Positions 43,169-49,750 of a stretch of DNA of 64,000 bases are shown here, in pieces; positions within the stretch are counted from its first letter, which is position 1; each line of letters begins with the position of its first letter. Position numbers and translations under genes: made by a program. The notes beneath the pieces are model-generated. The model did no database searches. It was not told the DNA's origin and worked only from the letters and a program-made list of their open reading frames with translations. Source of the DNA: Pseudoflavonifractor_A sp022772585 (GTDB lineage Bacteria; Bacillota; Clostridia; Oscillospirales; Oscillospiraceae); assembly GCF_052065415.1 (NCBI RefSeq), contig NZ_JBQHUB010000007.1, positions 41,276-105,275 of the forward strand. Direction: 5' to 3'.

Positions 43169-44049
43169 GCGTGCATATCGTGATTGACCTGAGCTGTGTA
43201 GTAATTGCTCACGGTTGTGGGAGCGTTGAACAACACGGTCAGCAGGTACTGCTTCATGTTGCGGATTTCGGTGGTATTGTTCCGCAGACATTCCATGACA
43301 AACTCGATGTGGGAGCAATCCAGCTTCAAAAAACGGGAGCGGACCACCTCATGAGGGAAGTCGCTGCCAGCGATCCGGGTGGTTTTCCGCTTGGCGCAGA
43401 CGGTCTCCACCATCAGCTCCACAATCTCGTCCAGGTCCTCCCGGTAGGTGATAAACTCCCGGCACAGGTGGTCATACTCGATGTTCTCCAGAATCAAATC
43501 CCGATAACTTTCCATCTCTGTGAGCGACATCGCATCCCTTCCTTTCCGTTCCGGCAGCTGTGCTGCCGCTGGCTCCCGGAAGGGAATGGAATCGGTACTT
43601 GATCCATGAGTAATTGATTTTTGGGTATTTGATTTCTCTATATTTAATTCTGCGGGCTTTTCCGTATCCGGTTTATCCAGATACGGGTTTTCCGTATCTG
43701 GTGAATCCGTATCTGGTGCAGCCGTATCCGGCTGGGGCGTTTCCGGCTGTCGGGGCTGGGGCTGCTCATAGATGACATACTCGGTGTCGCTGATTCGGCC
43801 CTGCCGGTCCCGCAGCTGGTGGCGCACGATGTAACCGGCAGTTTCCAGCTCCCGCAGCGCACCGCCGATGGCGTCCACACCCTCCTTGCAGATTTTCGCA
43901 AGGCCACGGGTGGTATAGTTCCAGTCATCCGGCAGGGACAGCATCATGGAAAGCAGTCCCTTTGCCTTCAGCGACAATTCATGGTTCCGCAGGTGATGAT
44001 TGCTCATTACCGTATAGTCGCGGGTTCTTTCAATCCGAAAGACCGCCAT
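43156..44049 (-). CDS. DUF6017/winged-helix replication-type protein
   Basis: A 297-residue protein. The N-terminal 95 residues form a winged helix of RepA/DnaD-like type (MSNHHLRNHELSLKAKGLLSMM...). A proline-rich linker with repeated PDT units (about 100-135) joins it to a C-terminal DUF6017 domain (SYRDLILENIEYDHLCREF...). Proteins of this form are annotated as replication initiators or regulators of ICEs and plasmids. The start ATG 44049 fits the family (MAVFRIERTRDYTVMSN). A hairpin terminator directly upstream suggests attenuation. Confidence 0.82.
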   Translation of the reverse strand: MAVFRIERTRDYTVMSNHHLRNHELSLKAKGLLSMMLSLPDDWNYTTRGLAKICKEGVDAIGGALRELETAGYIVRHQLRDRQGRISDTEYVIYEQPQPRQPETPQPDTAAPDTDSPDTENPYLDKPDTEKPAELNIEKSNTQKSITHGSSTDSIPFREPAAAQLPERKGRDAMSLTEMESYRDLILENIEYDHLCREFITYREDLDEIVELMVETVCAKRKTTRIAGSDFPHEVVRSRFLKLDCSHIEFVMECLRNNTTEIRNMKQYLLTVLFNAPTTVSNYYTAQVNHDMHAGGW

Positions 44050-44080
44050 TGACTTCACTCCTTTCTGTTCTCAGGGTATG

Positions 44081-44116
44081 AAAAAAGCCACAATCTCTCG
44101 TGAAAAAGACTGTGGC
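44081..44116 (-). terminator. Attenuator-like hairpin before the DUF6017 gene
   Basis: Stem arms at 44087-44096 and 44107-44116 (GCCACAATCT with AGACTGTGGC, one wobble) are followed on the minus strand by six T residues. It lies 30-70 bp before the replication-type gene. Confidence 0.6.
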
Positions 44117-44118
44117 GT

Positions 44119-44310
44119 TCAGCTGTTCTTGATTTTCGTGTTCTGCCAGGTCCGGTAGAGGCGCTTGGGCAGCGGCAACTGGGCAAACAACGATTCATGC
44201 CCCGAAAACGGGAGGGTCTGCAAAACTCGGTCAATGTCGGTGGATTCCATGTCATATTGGGACTGGCAGTTTTCCCGGATAGCATCCTTGATGCTCTGGA
44301 CAGTACACAT
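44119..44310 (-). CDS. Small conserved ICE protein
   Basis: A 63-residue protein starting MCTVQSIKDAIRENCQSQYD and ending in a basic tail. ATG 44310 is preferred to ATG 44316 because AAAGGA has better spacing. There is no recognised domain. It lies between the DUF5720-like copy B and the attenuator hairpin. Confidence 0.55.
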   Translation of the reverse strand: MCTVQSIKDAIRENCQSQYDMESTDIDRVLQTLPFSGHESLFAQLPLPKRLYRTWQNTKIKNS

Positions 44311-44343
44311 ATTCATTCCTTTCCTTTCGTGGTAATGGCTGGT

Positions 44344-44619
44344 TTACGGGTGGCGGCGGCGCTTGTCCGGCTTGAAGTCGAGGACATGACCCTCGATCAC
44401 GCGGGCATACCGCTTGATTTTGATTTTCCGGCGCTTCTGGCTCACGAGGGCGGCCTGATACCCGTCCTCCGTGAGAAACAGCCGCATTTCATCGCCGGGG
44501 CTGCCGTAGGAGCAGGGACGCAGGATGGAAAACTCGATCATCCAGCGGGTGTTGTCCTGAAAACGCTCCACGGCGAGAATGTTGTGTCCCTTCAGCTCAC
44601 GGGCTGAAATATCCCTCAT
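44344..44619 (-). CDS. DUF5720-like ICE protein, copy B
   Basis: A 91-residue protein (LKGHNILAVERFQDNTRWMIEFSIL...MRLFLTEDGYQAALVSQKRRKIKIKRYARV) resembling the protein at 42049-42360, with the same order of 'ERF..DTR', 'RLFLTE.GYQ' and a basic ending. Its function is unknown. It follows parB by about 10 bp. Confidence 0.7.
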   Translation of the reverse strand: MRDISARELKGHNILAVERFQDNTRWMIEFSILRPCSYGSPGDEMRLFLTEDGYQAALVSQKRRKIKIKRYARVIEGHVLDFKPDKRRRHP

Positions 44620-44631
44620 AGGCGGCTCCTT

Positions 44632-45558
44632 TCATCGTTCCTGGTCTCTCTGGCGCTTTTTCTGCCACGCTTCCAGCAACTTGATGATGGTTTCCTGCAT
44701 ACGCTGGGGCGTGTAGCTCTTGGGGAAATACTTTCGCAGGGTGTCGGAGGTGAAAGTCACCCGGTCCAAATCGCTTTTCTTTTCCTCACCCATGATGACG
44801 CGCATCATATCGAGGGTCAGATGCCCCTCCTGGCTGTATTTCTTGAGCCGCTGGGCTTGGGAGAGAGAGGGGGTGGCCTGTTCGCTGTCCATCGCATCCA
44901 GCAAGTCCCGCTGTTCCTCTTTTTTCAAAAAGGACAGCTCATAAGCCGGGTTGAGCGCAATTTTCTTCTCATCCACCATATCCAGCAATTCGGGAATCAG
45001 CTCTGTCAGACGGATGTACCGCTTGATCTGCGACTTGCTATCCGGGCTGTTCTCAGCGATTTTTTCTGCCGCAGTCAACTTCGGCCCAACTTGGGCCGAA
45101 GTTAAATCTGTTCTGGCCCCTTGGTGCTTGACGGCCTCCAGCTTCATCTTGTAGGCAAAGGCTCTCTCGCTGGGAAGCAAACTTTCCCGCTGCAAGTTGC
45201 TGTCCACCATGATGATGGTGGCGGCATCATCGTCCAGGTCCCGGACAATGACCGGCATGGTTTCTTTCTCGGCCAGCTCACTGGCCCGGTGTCGCCTGTG
45301 ACCGGCCACCAGCTCATAGCCGCCCTCCGGGTCCGGGCGGGCAATCGCCGGAACCAGAACACCGTACTGCCGAACACTGTCGGCGGTCTCCATCATGGCT
45401 TCGTCATCCTTGACTTTGAAGGGGTGGTTCTTGAAAGGATGCAGTTCAGACAGCGGGATTTCCCGTACTTTCTCCAGCTTTGCATCCTGGCGGCTTTCCT
45501 CGGTGGAAAACAAGTCATCGTATGGAGCCAGCTCTACTTTTTTCGCGCTGCTTTTCAA
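44632..45558 (-). CDS. parB: ParB-family partition protein
   Basis: A 308-residue ParB/Spo0J-type protein. The CTPase-like N domain has ELVAGHRRHRASELA (about 86-100) and the segment IIMVDSNLQRESLLPSERA. A central helix-turn-helix region follows (about 165-215, SKSQIKRYIRLTELIPELLDMV), then a basic dimerisation tail. The start is TTG at 45558, with AAGGAGGTG about 8 nt upstream, overlapping parA by 44 bp. It would bind parS-like sites to hold the excised circular ICE; candidate sites are the repeats at 46602-46675. Confidence 0.9.
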   Translation of the reverse strand: MKSSAKKVELAPYDDLFSTEESRQDAKLEKVREIPLSELHPFKNHPFKVKDDEAMMETADSVRQYGVLVPAIARPDPEGGYELVAGHRRHRASELAEKETMPVIVRDLDDDAATIIMVDSNLQRESLLPSERAFAYKMKLEAVKHQGARTDLTSAQVGPKLTAAEKIAENSPDSKSQIKRYIRLTELIPELLDMVDEKKIALNPAYELSFLKKEEQRDLLDAMDSEQATPSLSQAQRLKKYSQEGHLTLDMMRVIMGEEKKSDLDRVTFTSDTLRKYFPKSYTPQRMQETIIKLLEAWQKKRQRDQER

Positions 45559-46336
45559 GTTTCATCACCTCCTTGGTCAGATTTTTGTACCCCTCGGCCA
45601 CCTTGCCATTGGGGTCGTGGGCAAAAATGCTCTTGCCCTCGGCGCTGATTTCCTTTGCCCGGACGGAATGGGGAATCTCGGTGCCGAACACCTTGATTTT
45701 GCTGCCGTAGGTCTCCCGCAGCAGGGCGGCGATCTCCTTGGCAAAGTTGGTGCGGTTGTCCACCATCGTCAGCAATATGCCGTCGATCTGGAGCTTGGGG
45801 TTAATTTGCCGCTTCGCCTTGTTTACGGTCTGGAGCAGCTGTTCCAGGCCCTTGACGGGCAGATACTCTGCCTGAACGGGGATTATGACCCTGTTGGCGG
45901 CTGCCAGCGCGTTGACCGTGAGCATACCCAGGGAGGGCTGGCAGTCAATCAAGATGTGGGAATACTGTCCCTTGAGCGTGTCCAGATACTGCCGCAGGAT
46001 AGTCTCACGGCTCATGGCGTTCACCAGGGAGACCTCCATGCCGGAGAGCTGGATGTCTGCGGGCATCAGGTCAACGCCCTCCGGGTGGTGCAGGATACCC
46101 TCGCCAGGGCGCAGCGGCTCGTCCATCAGGATACGGCCCATCGCGTCGGACAGGGTAAAGGGCAGCTTGTCCGGCTGGGGGTGGCCCAAGCTGATGGTCA
46201 GGCTGCCTTGCGGGTCCCCGTCGATCAGCAGCACCTTCTTCCCGGCCTGCGCCAGCCCGATCCCCAAGTTCGCGCAGGTGGTTGTCTTTCCAACACCGCC
46301 CTTTTGATTGGCGATGGCGATGATTTGCGTGTTCAA
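45515..46336 (-). CDS. parA: ParA-family partition ATPase
   Basis: A 273-residue Soj/ParA ATPase with the deviant Walker A KGGVGKTTTCANLG (about residues 11-24), the segment VLLIDGDPQGSL and Walker B ILIDCQPSLGML. The start appears to be TTG at 46336, since GAGGTG lies 6-7 nt upstream and it gives the usual short N terminus (NTQIIAIANQKGG). It is the first gene at this ICE end and is preceded by two terminator-like hairpins. ParA and ParB would stabilise the circular intermediate. Confidence 0.92.
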   Translation of the reverse strand: MNTQIIAIANQKGGVGKTTTCANLGIGLAQAGKKVLLIDGDPQGSLTISLGHPQPDKLPFTLSDAMGRILMDEPLRPGEGILHHPEGVDLMPADIQLSGMEVSLVNAMSRETILRQYLDTLKGQYSHILIDCQPSLGMLTVNALAAANRVIIPVQAEYLPVKGLEQLLQTVNKAKRQINPKLQIDGILLTMVDNRTNFAKEIAALLRETYGSKIKVFGTEIPHSVRAKEISAEGKSIFAHDPNGKVAEGYKNLTKEVMKLEKQREKSRAGSIR

Positions 46337-46381
46337 TGACTTCACCTCATTTCTGAATTGTTCTATAGCTTCTGGAAATAG

Positions 46382-46416
46382 AAAAAGCCGCCACTTCAAA
46401 AATTAAAAGTGACGGC
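46382..46416 (-). terminator. Terminator/attenuator upstream of parA
   Basis: Ten-base-pair arms (46387-46396 and 46407-46416, one wobble) are followed on the minus strand by five T residues. It lies about 50 bp before the parA start, so it may either block incoming transcription or attenuate the ICE operon. Confidence 0.65.
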
Positions 46417-46451
46417 CTTTTCTGATTCCGGAATGAAATGCCCCGGAAACG

Positions 46452-46482
46452 CAAAAAGCGCCCAGTAAAAATACTGAGCGCT
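46452..46482 (-). terminator. Second terminator at the ICE end
   Basis: Eleven-base-pair arms (46457-46467 and 46472-46482, one mismatch) with an AAAA loop are followed on the minus strand by TTTTTGC. With the hairpin at 46382 it insulates the ICE from rpsI transcription. Confidence 0.7.
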
Positions 46483-46601
46483 TGGCGATGAGATTTATTC
46501 TGTTGTATTCAAATTAGGTCAGATTATCTCAAACCAATCAGATGAAAATGGCCGATGAAGGAGCAGAAAAAGTACCTCTCCGAGGGGCAAAAAACGGTTT
46601 T

Positions 46602-46675
46602 CGGTTATCCTATTTGGTAACCACTTGGCCCTCTTTTTACCCTCTTTTTTGCCGGTTATCCACTTGGTAACCACT
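46602..46675. repeat. Two iteron-like direct repeats at the ICE end
   Basis: CGGTTATCC...TTGGTAACCACT occurs at 46602-46626 (25 bp) and 46653-46675 (23 bp), 51 bp apart. Each copy is itself an imperfect dyad GGTTA...TAACC. Short CCCTCTTTTT repeats lie between them. Such repeats could be recombinase arm sites, parS-like ParB sites or a replication origin. The rest of the 46420-46734 stretch holds terminators and short CATCAAAC-type repeats (46704-46730), with no gene I can support. Confidence 0.7.
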
Positions 46676-46733
46676 AAAAATTGGATGAAAATGGGTCTTG
46701 TTATATCAAACCTCATCAAACCACATCAAAAGG

Positions 46734-46768
46734 AAAAGCCCGGAAAACCTTGATTTTCCGGGCTTTTT
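46734..46768 (-). terminator. rpsI terminator
   Basis: A 14-bp perfect stem (AAAAGCCCGGAAAA at 46734-46747 with 46754-46767) and a 6-nt loop. The A/T ends make it work in both directions. It marks chromosomal sequence, so the ICE junction lies to its left. Confidence 0.85.
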
Positions 46769-46786
46769 GAAGCGTTTTGATAAAGT

Positions 46787-47191
46787 TTAGCGCTTGCTGA
46801 ACTGGGGAGCGCGACGGGCAGCCTTGAGGCCGTACTTCTTGCGCTCCTTCATGCGAGGATCGCGGGTGAGGAAGCCGGCGCTCTTGAGGGCGGCGCGGAA
46901 CTCGGGATCCACGTTCAGCAGGGCGCGGGCCACACCGTGACGGATGGCGCCGGCCTGGCCGGTGACGCCGCCGCCGGTGACGGTGGCAACGATGTCCACC
47001 TTGCCCAGGGTGTCAGTGGTGACCAGGGGCTGACGGACCAGCAGCTTCAGGGTCTCCAGGCCGAAGTACTCGTCGATGTCGCGACCGTTGATGGTGATGG
47101 AGCCGGTGCCGTTGGGGAACAGATGAACACGGGCCACGGAGGACTTGCGGCGGCCGGTGCCGTAAACATAAGGCTTCTTGCTCTTATACAT
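46787..47191 (-). CDS. rpsI: 30S ribosomal protein S9
   Basis: A 134-residue S9 protein, starting MYKSKKPYVYGTGRRKSSVARV and ending ARRAPQFSKR, with the usual GGGVTGQAGAIRHGVARAL segment. It is complete, so the ICE did not disrupt it. It is 18 bp downstream of rplM in the standard L13-S9 operon. Confidence 0.98.
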   Translation of the reverse strand: MYKSKKPYVYGTGRRKSSVARVHLFPNGTGSITINGRDIDEYFGLETLKLLVRQPLVTTDTLGKVDIVATVTGGGVTGQAGAIRHGVARALLNVDPEFRAALKSAGFLTRDPRMKERKKYGLKAARRAPQFSKR

Positions 47192-47209
47192 GTCTTCTTT
47201 ACCTCCTGC

Positions 47210-47641
47210 TTAGTTGAAAGCCCAGGGCTCGGGCTTCTGAGCGGTCTGCTGGTGCTCCGCGCCGCGGTAGATGTGCAGGCGGGTCAGAGAGTCCTTGGTC
47301 ACGATGTTGCGGGGCATCATGCCGCGGACAGCCAGCTTCATGGCCAGCTCGGGCTTGTCCTGCATCAGCAGGCGGTACTTGGTCTCCTTCAGGCCGCCGG
47401 GGTAGCCGGAGTGGGTGCGATAGTACTTCTGCTCCAGCTTCTTGCCGGTGAGAACGGCCTTCTCGGCGTTGATGATGACCACGAAATCGCCGCAGTCGGC
47501 ATGGGGAGTGTACTCGGGCTTGTGCTTGCCCCGCAGCAGGGTGGCGGCGGCAGCGGCGGTCTTGCCCAGGGGCTTGCCGGCCGCATCGAGGATATACCAC
47601 TTGCGGACGATATTGCCCTTGTTAGCCATAAAAGTGGACAT
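47210..47641 (-). CDS. rplM: 50S ribosomal protein L13
   Basis: A 143-residue L13 protein (MSTFMANKGNIVRKWYILDAAGKPLG..., GMMPRN near residue 107). It is the first gene of the rplM-rpsI operon, with GGAGG 7-8 nt before the ATG and a consensus promoter about 100 bp upstream. The 100-nt leader may carry an L13 autoregulatory structure, which I could not confirm. Confidence 0.98.
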   Translation of the reverse strand: MSTFMANKGNIVRKWYILDAAGKPLGKTAAAAATLLRGKHKPEYTPHADCGDFVVIINAEKAVLTGKKLEQKYYRTHSGYPGGLKETKYRLLMQDKPELAMKLAVRGMMPRNIVTKDSLTRLHIYRGAEHQQTAQKPEPWAFN

Positions 47642-47741
47642 GGTGAAACCTCCAATTGCTTTTCAAAATCTATGCTGAATTTTGGCTTTACAGAACAGGT
47701 GCCCCGCGTGTAGAATAGAACCTACGGGCGGAGCATGTTGC

Positions 47742-47770
47742 ATTATATTACACCGTTTCAGCGGTGTCAA
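47742..47770 (-). promoter_or_regulatory. rplM-rpsI promoter
   Basis: A perfect sigma-A promoter on the minus strand: -35 TTGACA (47770-47765), 17-bp spacer, -10 TATAAT (47747-47742). The spacer contains a 6-bp inverted repeat ACACCG/CGGTGT. Confidence 0.9.
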
Positions 47771-47909
47771 GGCGTTTTTGCAACATTTTTATTTATAAAG
47801 TAAAAAGCTCTTGAATTCGCCTGAAAGCTCGCTCAATCTCTTGAATACTCCATTTCGATTTTCAAATTAAAACGCGTGAAAAGTTTGTGTTTGGATGGGG
47901 AGGCGTCCC

Positions 47910-48659
47910 ATGGACAAGATATTATCCTATGTCCGCCGCTGCGTGGAGGACTATGACATGATACACAGCGGCGACCGCTTGGCGGTGGGGGTGTCGGGAG
48001 GAAAGGACTCCCTGGTGCTGCTGGCCGCCCTGGCAAAGCTGCGGGAGTTCTATCCCCAGCCCTTCACGGTGGAGGCCATCACTCTGGATATGGGCACCGG
48101 CATGGATTTTGCCCCGGTGGAGGCCTATTGCCGGAAGATCGGTGTGCCCTATACCGTGATAGGCACCGAGATCGCCCACATTATCTTCGACGTCCGCAAG
48201 GAGAAGAATCCCTGCTCCATGTGCGCCAAGATGCGGCGGGGTGCGCTGCACAACGCCATGCTGGAGCGGGATATCCACAAGATCGCCCTGGGGCACCATT
48301 TTGACGACGCGGTGGAGACCTTCTTCCTCTCCCTTTTCTATGAGGGGCGGCTCTCCTGCTTCCAGCCGGTGACCTTTCTGGACCGGACCGGAGTGACTCA
48401 GATCCGGCCCCTCCTCTACTGCGGGGAGGGCCACATCCGCAACGTGGCGGAGCGGGAGGAACTGCCGGTGCTGCACAATCCCTGCCCCGCCGACGGGTAT
48501 ACCCGCCGGCAGGAGGTCAAGGAGCTGGTGGCCGAGCTGGGCAAGCGGTACCCACAGCTCAAGACCCGGGTGTTCGGGGCCATGCAGCGCCTGCCGCTGC
48601 CCGAGTGGGGCCCGGTAGAGCGGCGCCGGATGCCGCCGCTGGAGGAGGATGAGGCATGA
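47910..48659 (+). CDS. TtcA-family tRNA 2-thiolation ATPase
   Basis: A 249-residue PP-loop protein of the TtcA type, which thiolates cytidine 32 of tRNA using a Fe-S cluster. The PP-loop SGGKDS is at residues 29-34, a CSMC pair lies near residue 100, and a later cysteine is in HNPCPAD, the three expected cluster ligands. ATG 47910 is chosen because GGGGAGG lies 7 nt upstream. Its stop overlaps the next gene by 4 bp (ATGATAC region), so it begins a four-gene series of coupled genes. Confidence 0.85.
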   Translation: MDKILSYVRRCVEDYDMIHSGDRLAVGVSGGKDSLVLLAALAKLREFYPQPFTVEAITLDMGTGMDFAPVEAYCRKIGVPYTVIGTEIAHIIFDVRKEKNPCSMCAKMRRGALHNAMLERDIHKIALGHHFDDAVETFFLSLFYEGRLSCFQPVTFLDRTGVTQIRPLLYCGEGHIRNVAEREELPVLHNPCPADGYTRRQEVKELVAELGKRYPQLKTRVFGAMQRLPLPEWGPVERRRMPPLEEDEA

Positions 48660-49750
48660 TACGTATGATCCATGGGGCGGACTTCCATCTGGACGCCCCC
48701 TTCCGCGCCCTGCCGCCGGAGCACGCCGCCCGGCGCCGGGCCGAGCAGCGGGAGCTGCTTTTCCGCCTGGCCGATCTGGCTAACCGGCAGGAGGCCGACC
48801 TGGTGCTCCTGTCCGGCGACCTGTTTGACGGGGCGGAGGTATATAAGGAGACGCTGGAGGCCCTGGAGCAGGCCCTGGGCCGCATCCGGGGCCGGGTGTT
48901 CATCGCCCCGGGCAACCACGACTTCTGGTCCGAGCGCTCTCCCTACGCCGGGAGCGGCTGGCCGCAGAACGTACATATCTTCCGGGGCGCTGACCCGGAG
49001 GCGGTGGAAGTGCCGGAGCTTTCCTGTGTGGTCCACGGAGGGGCGTTTACCGCTCCCTTCCGGGAGGACCGGGTGCTGGAGGGCTTTTCCGCCCCGGCGG
49101 ACGGGAAGATCCACATCGGTGTGTTCCACGGCGAGACGGCGGCCGAGAGCCGGTACGGCCCCATCCCGGAGGAGGATATCCGCGCCAGCGGCCTGGACTA
49201 CCTGGCCCTTGGCCACATCCACGCCCTGACCGGTCCGGAACGGGCGGGGAGCACCGTATGGGCCTATCCCGGCTGCCCCGAGGGCCGGGGCTTTGACGAG
49301 CTGGGGGACAAGGGTGTGCTGTGCGGCACAGTGGACCGGGGGAGCGCGGAGCTGACCTTCGTGCCCCTGTGCGGCAGGCGGTATCTGATCCGGGAGGTGG
49401 ACGTCACCGGGCAGGACCCGGCAGATGCACTGGCCCGGGCCCTGCCGGAGGGGGAGAGCGGCGACCTGTGCCGCATCCTGCTCACCGGGGAACGGGGGAT
49501 GGAGCCTCTGGACCTGAAGGCTTTGGAGGCCATGGCCGCCCCCCGCTATTACAGCGTGTCGGTGCGGGATGAGACCCGTGTGCGGCGGGACCTGTGGGAC
49601 CGGGCGGAGGAGGACACCCTGACCGGCCTGTTCCTGCGGGAGATGCGCCGCCGCCTGGAGGAAGCCGCCGATGACGAGGCCCGCGCGGCGGTGGAGCTGG
49701 CCGTCCGCTTTGGGCTGGCGGCGCTGGAGAATCGGGAGGACCCGCGATGA
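48656..49750 (+). CDS. SbcD/YhaO-like DNA repair metallophosphoesterase
   Basis: A 364-residue Mre11/SbcD-type phosphoesterase. Metal-binding motifs appear in order: GADFHLDAPF (7-16), LLSGDLFDGAE (about 49-59), APGNHDFW (about 83-90), VFHGE (about 160) and LGHIHA (about 182). It overlaps both neighbours by 4 bp. With the ATPase next to it, it would form an SbcCD/YhaON-like nuclease complex for DNA ends. Confidence 0.88.
   Translation: MIRMIHGADFHLDAPFRALPPEHAARRRAEQRELLFRLADLANRQEADLVLLSGDLFDGAEVYKETLEALEQALGRIRGRVFIAPGNHDFWSERSPYAGSGWPQNVHIFRGADPEAVEVPELSCVVHGGAFTAPFREDRVLEGFSAPADGKIHIGVFHGETAAESRYGPIPEEDIRASGLDYLALGHIHALTGPERAGSTVWAYPGCPEGRGFDELGDKGVLCGTVDRGSAELTFVPLCGRRYLIREVDVTGQDPADALARALPEGESGDLCRILLTGERGMEPLDLKALEAMAAPRYYSVSVRDETRVRRDLWDRAEEDTLTGLFLREMRRRLEEAADDEARAAVELAVRFGLAALENREDPR

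Larger units (their letters stand above)
1..46734. mobile_element. Tn1549/CTn2-like integrative conjugative element (left end outside window)
   Basis: A continuous minus-strand run holds every module of a Tn1549-type ICE: ParA/ParB, a replication-type protein, PcfB, VirD4, VirB6, VirB4, PrgI, topoisomerase III, a giant methylase/helicase, TnpV, MobC and a relaxase. The right limit lies between the parA leader (about 46420) and the rpsI terminator (46734). No integrase or excisionase is visible, so the left end must be beyond position 1. In Tn1549 the cargo (vanB) lies between the mobilisation genes and int/xis; here a defence-like island occupies that position. The exact attachment sites cannot be read from this window, and whether positions 1-14510 belong to the ICE is inferred from position and strand. 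Confidence 0.8.

Noticed and set aside
46519..46719. 66-codon minus-strand open frame at the ICE end
   Set aside because: It runs through direct repeats and T-rich tracts, has no ribosome binding site and no protein-like features.
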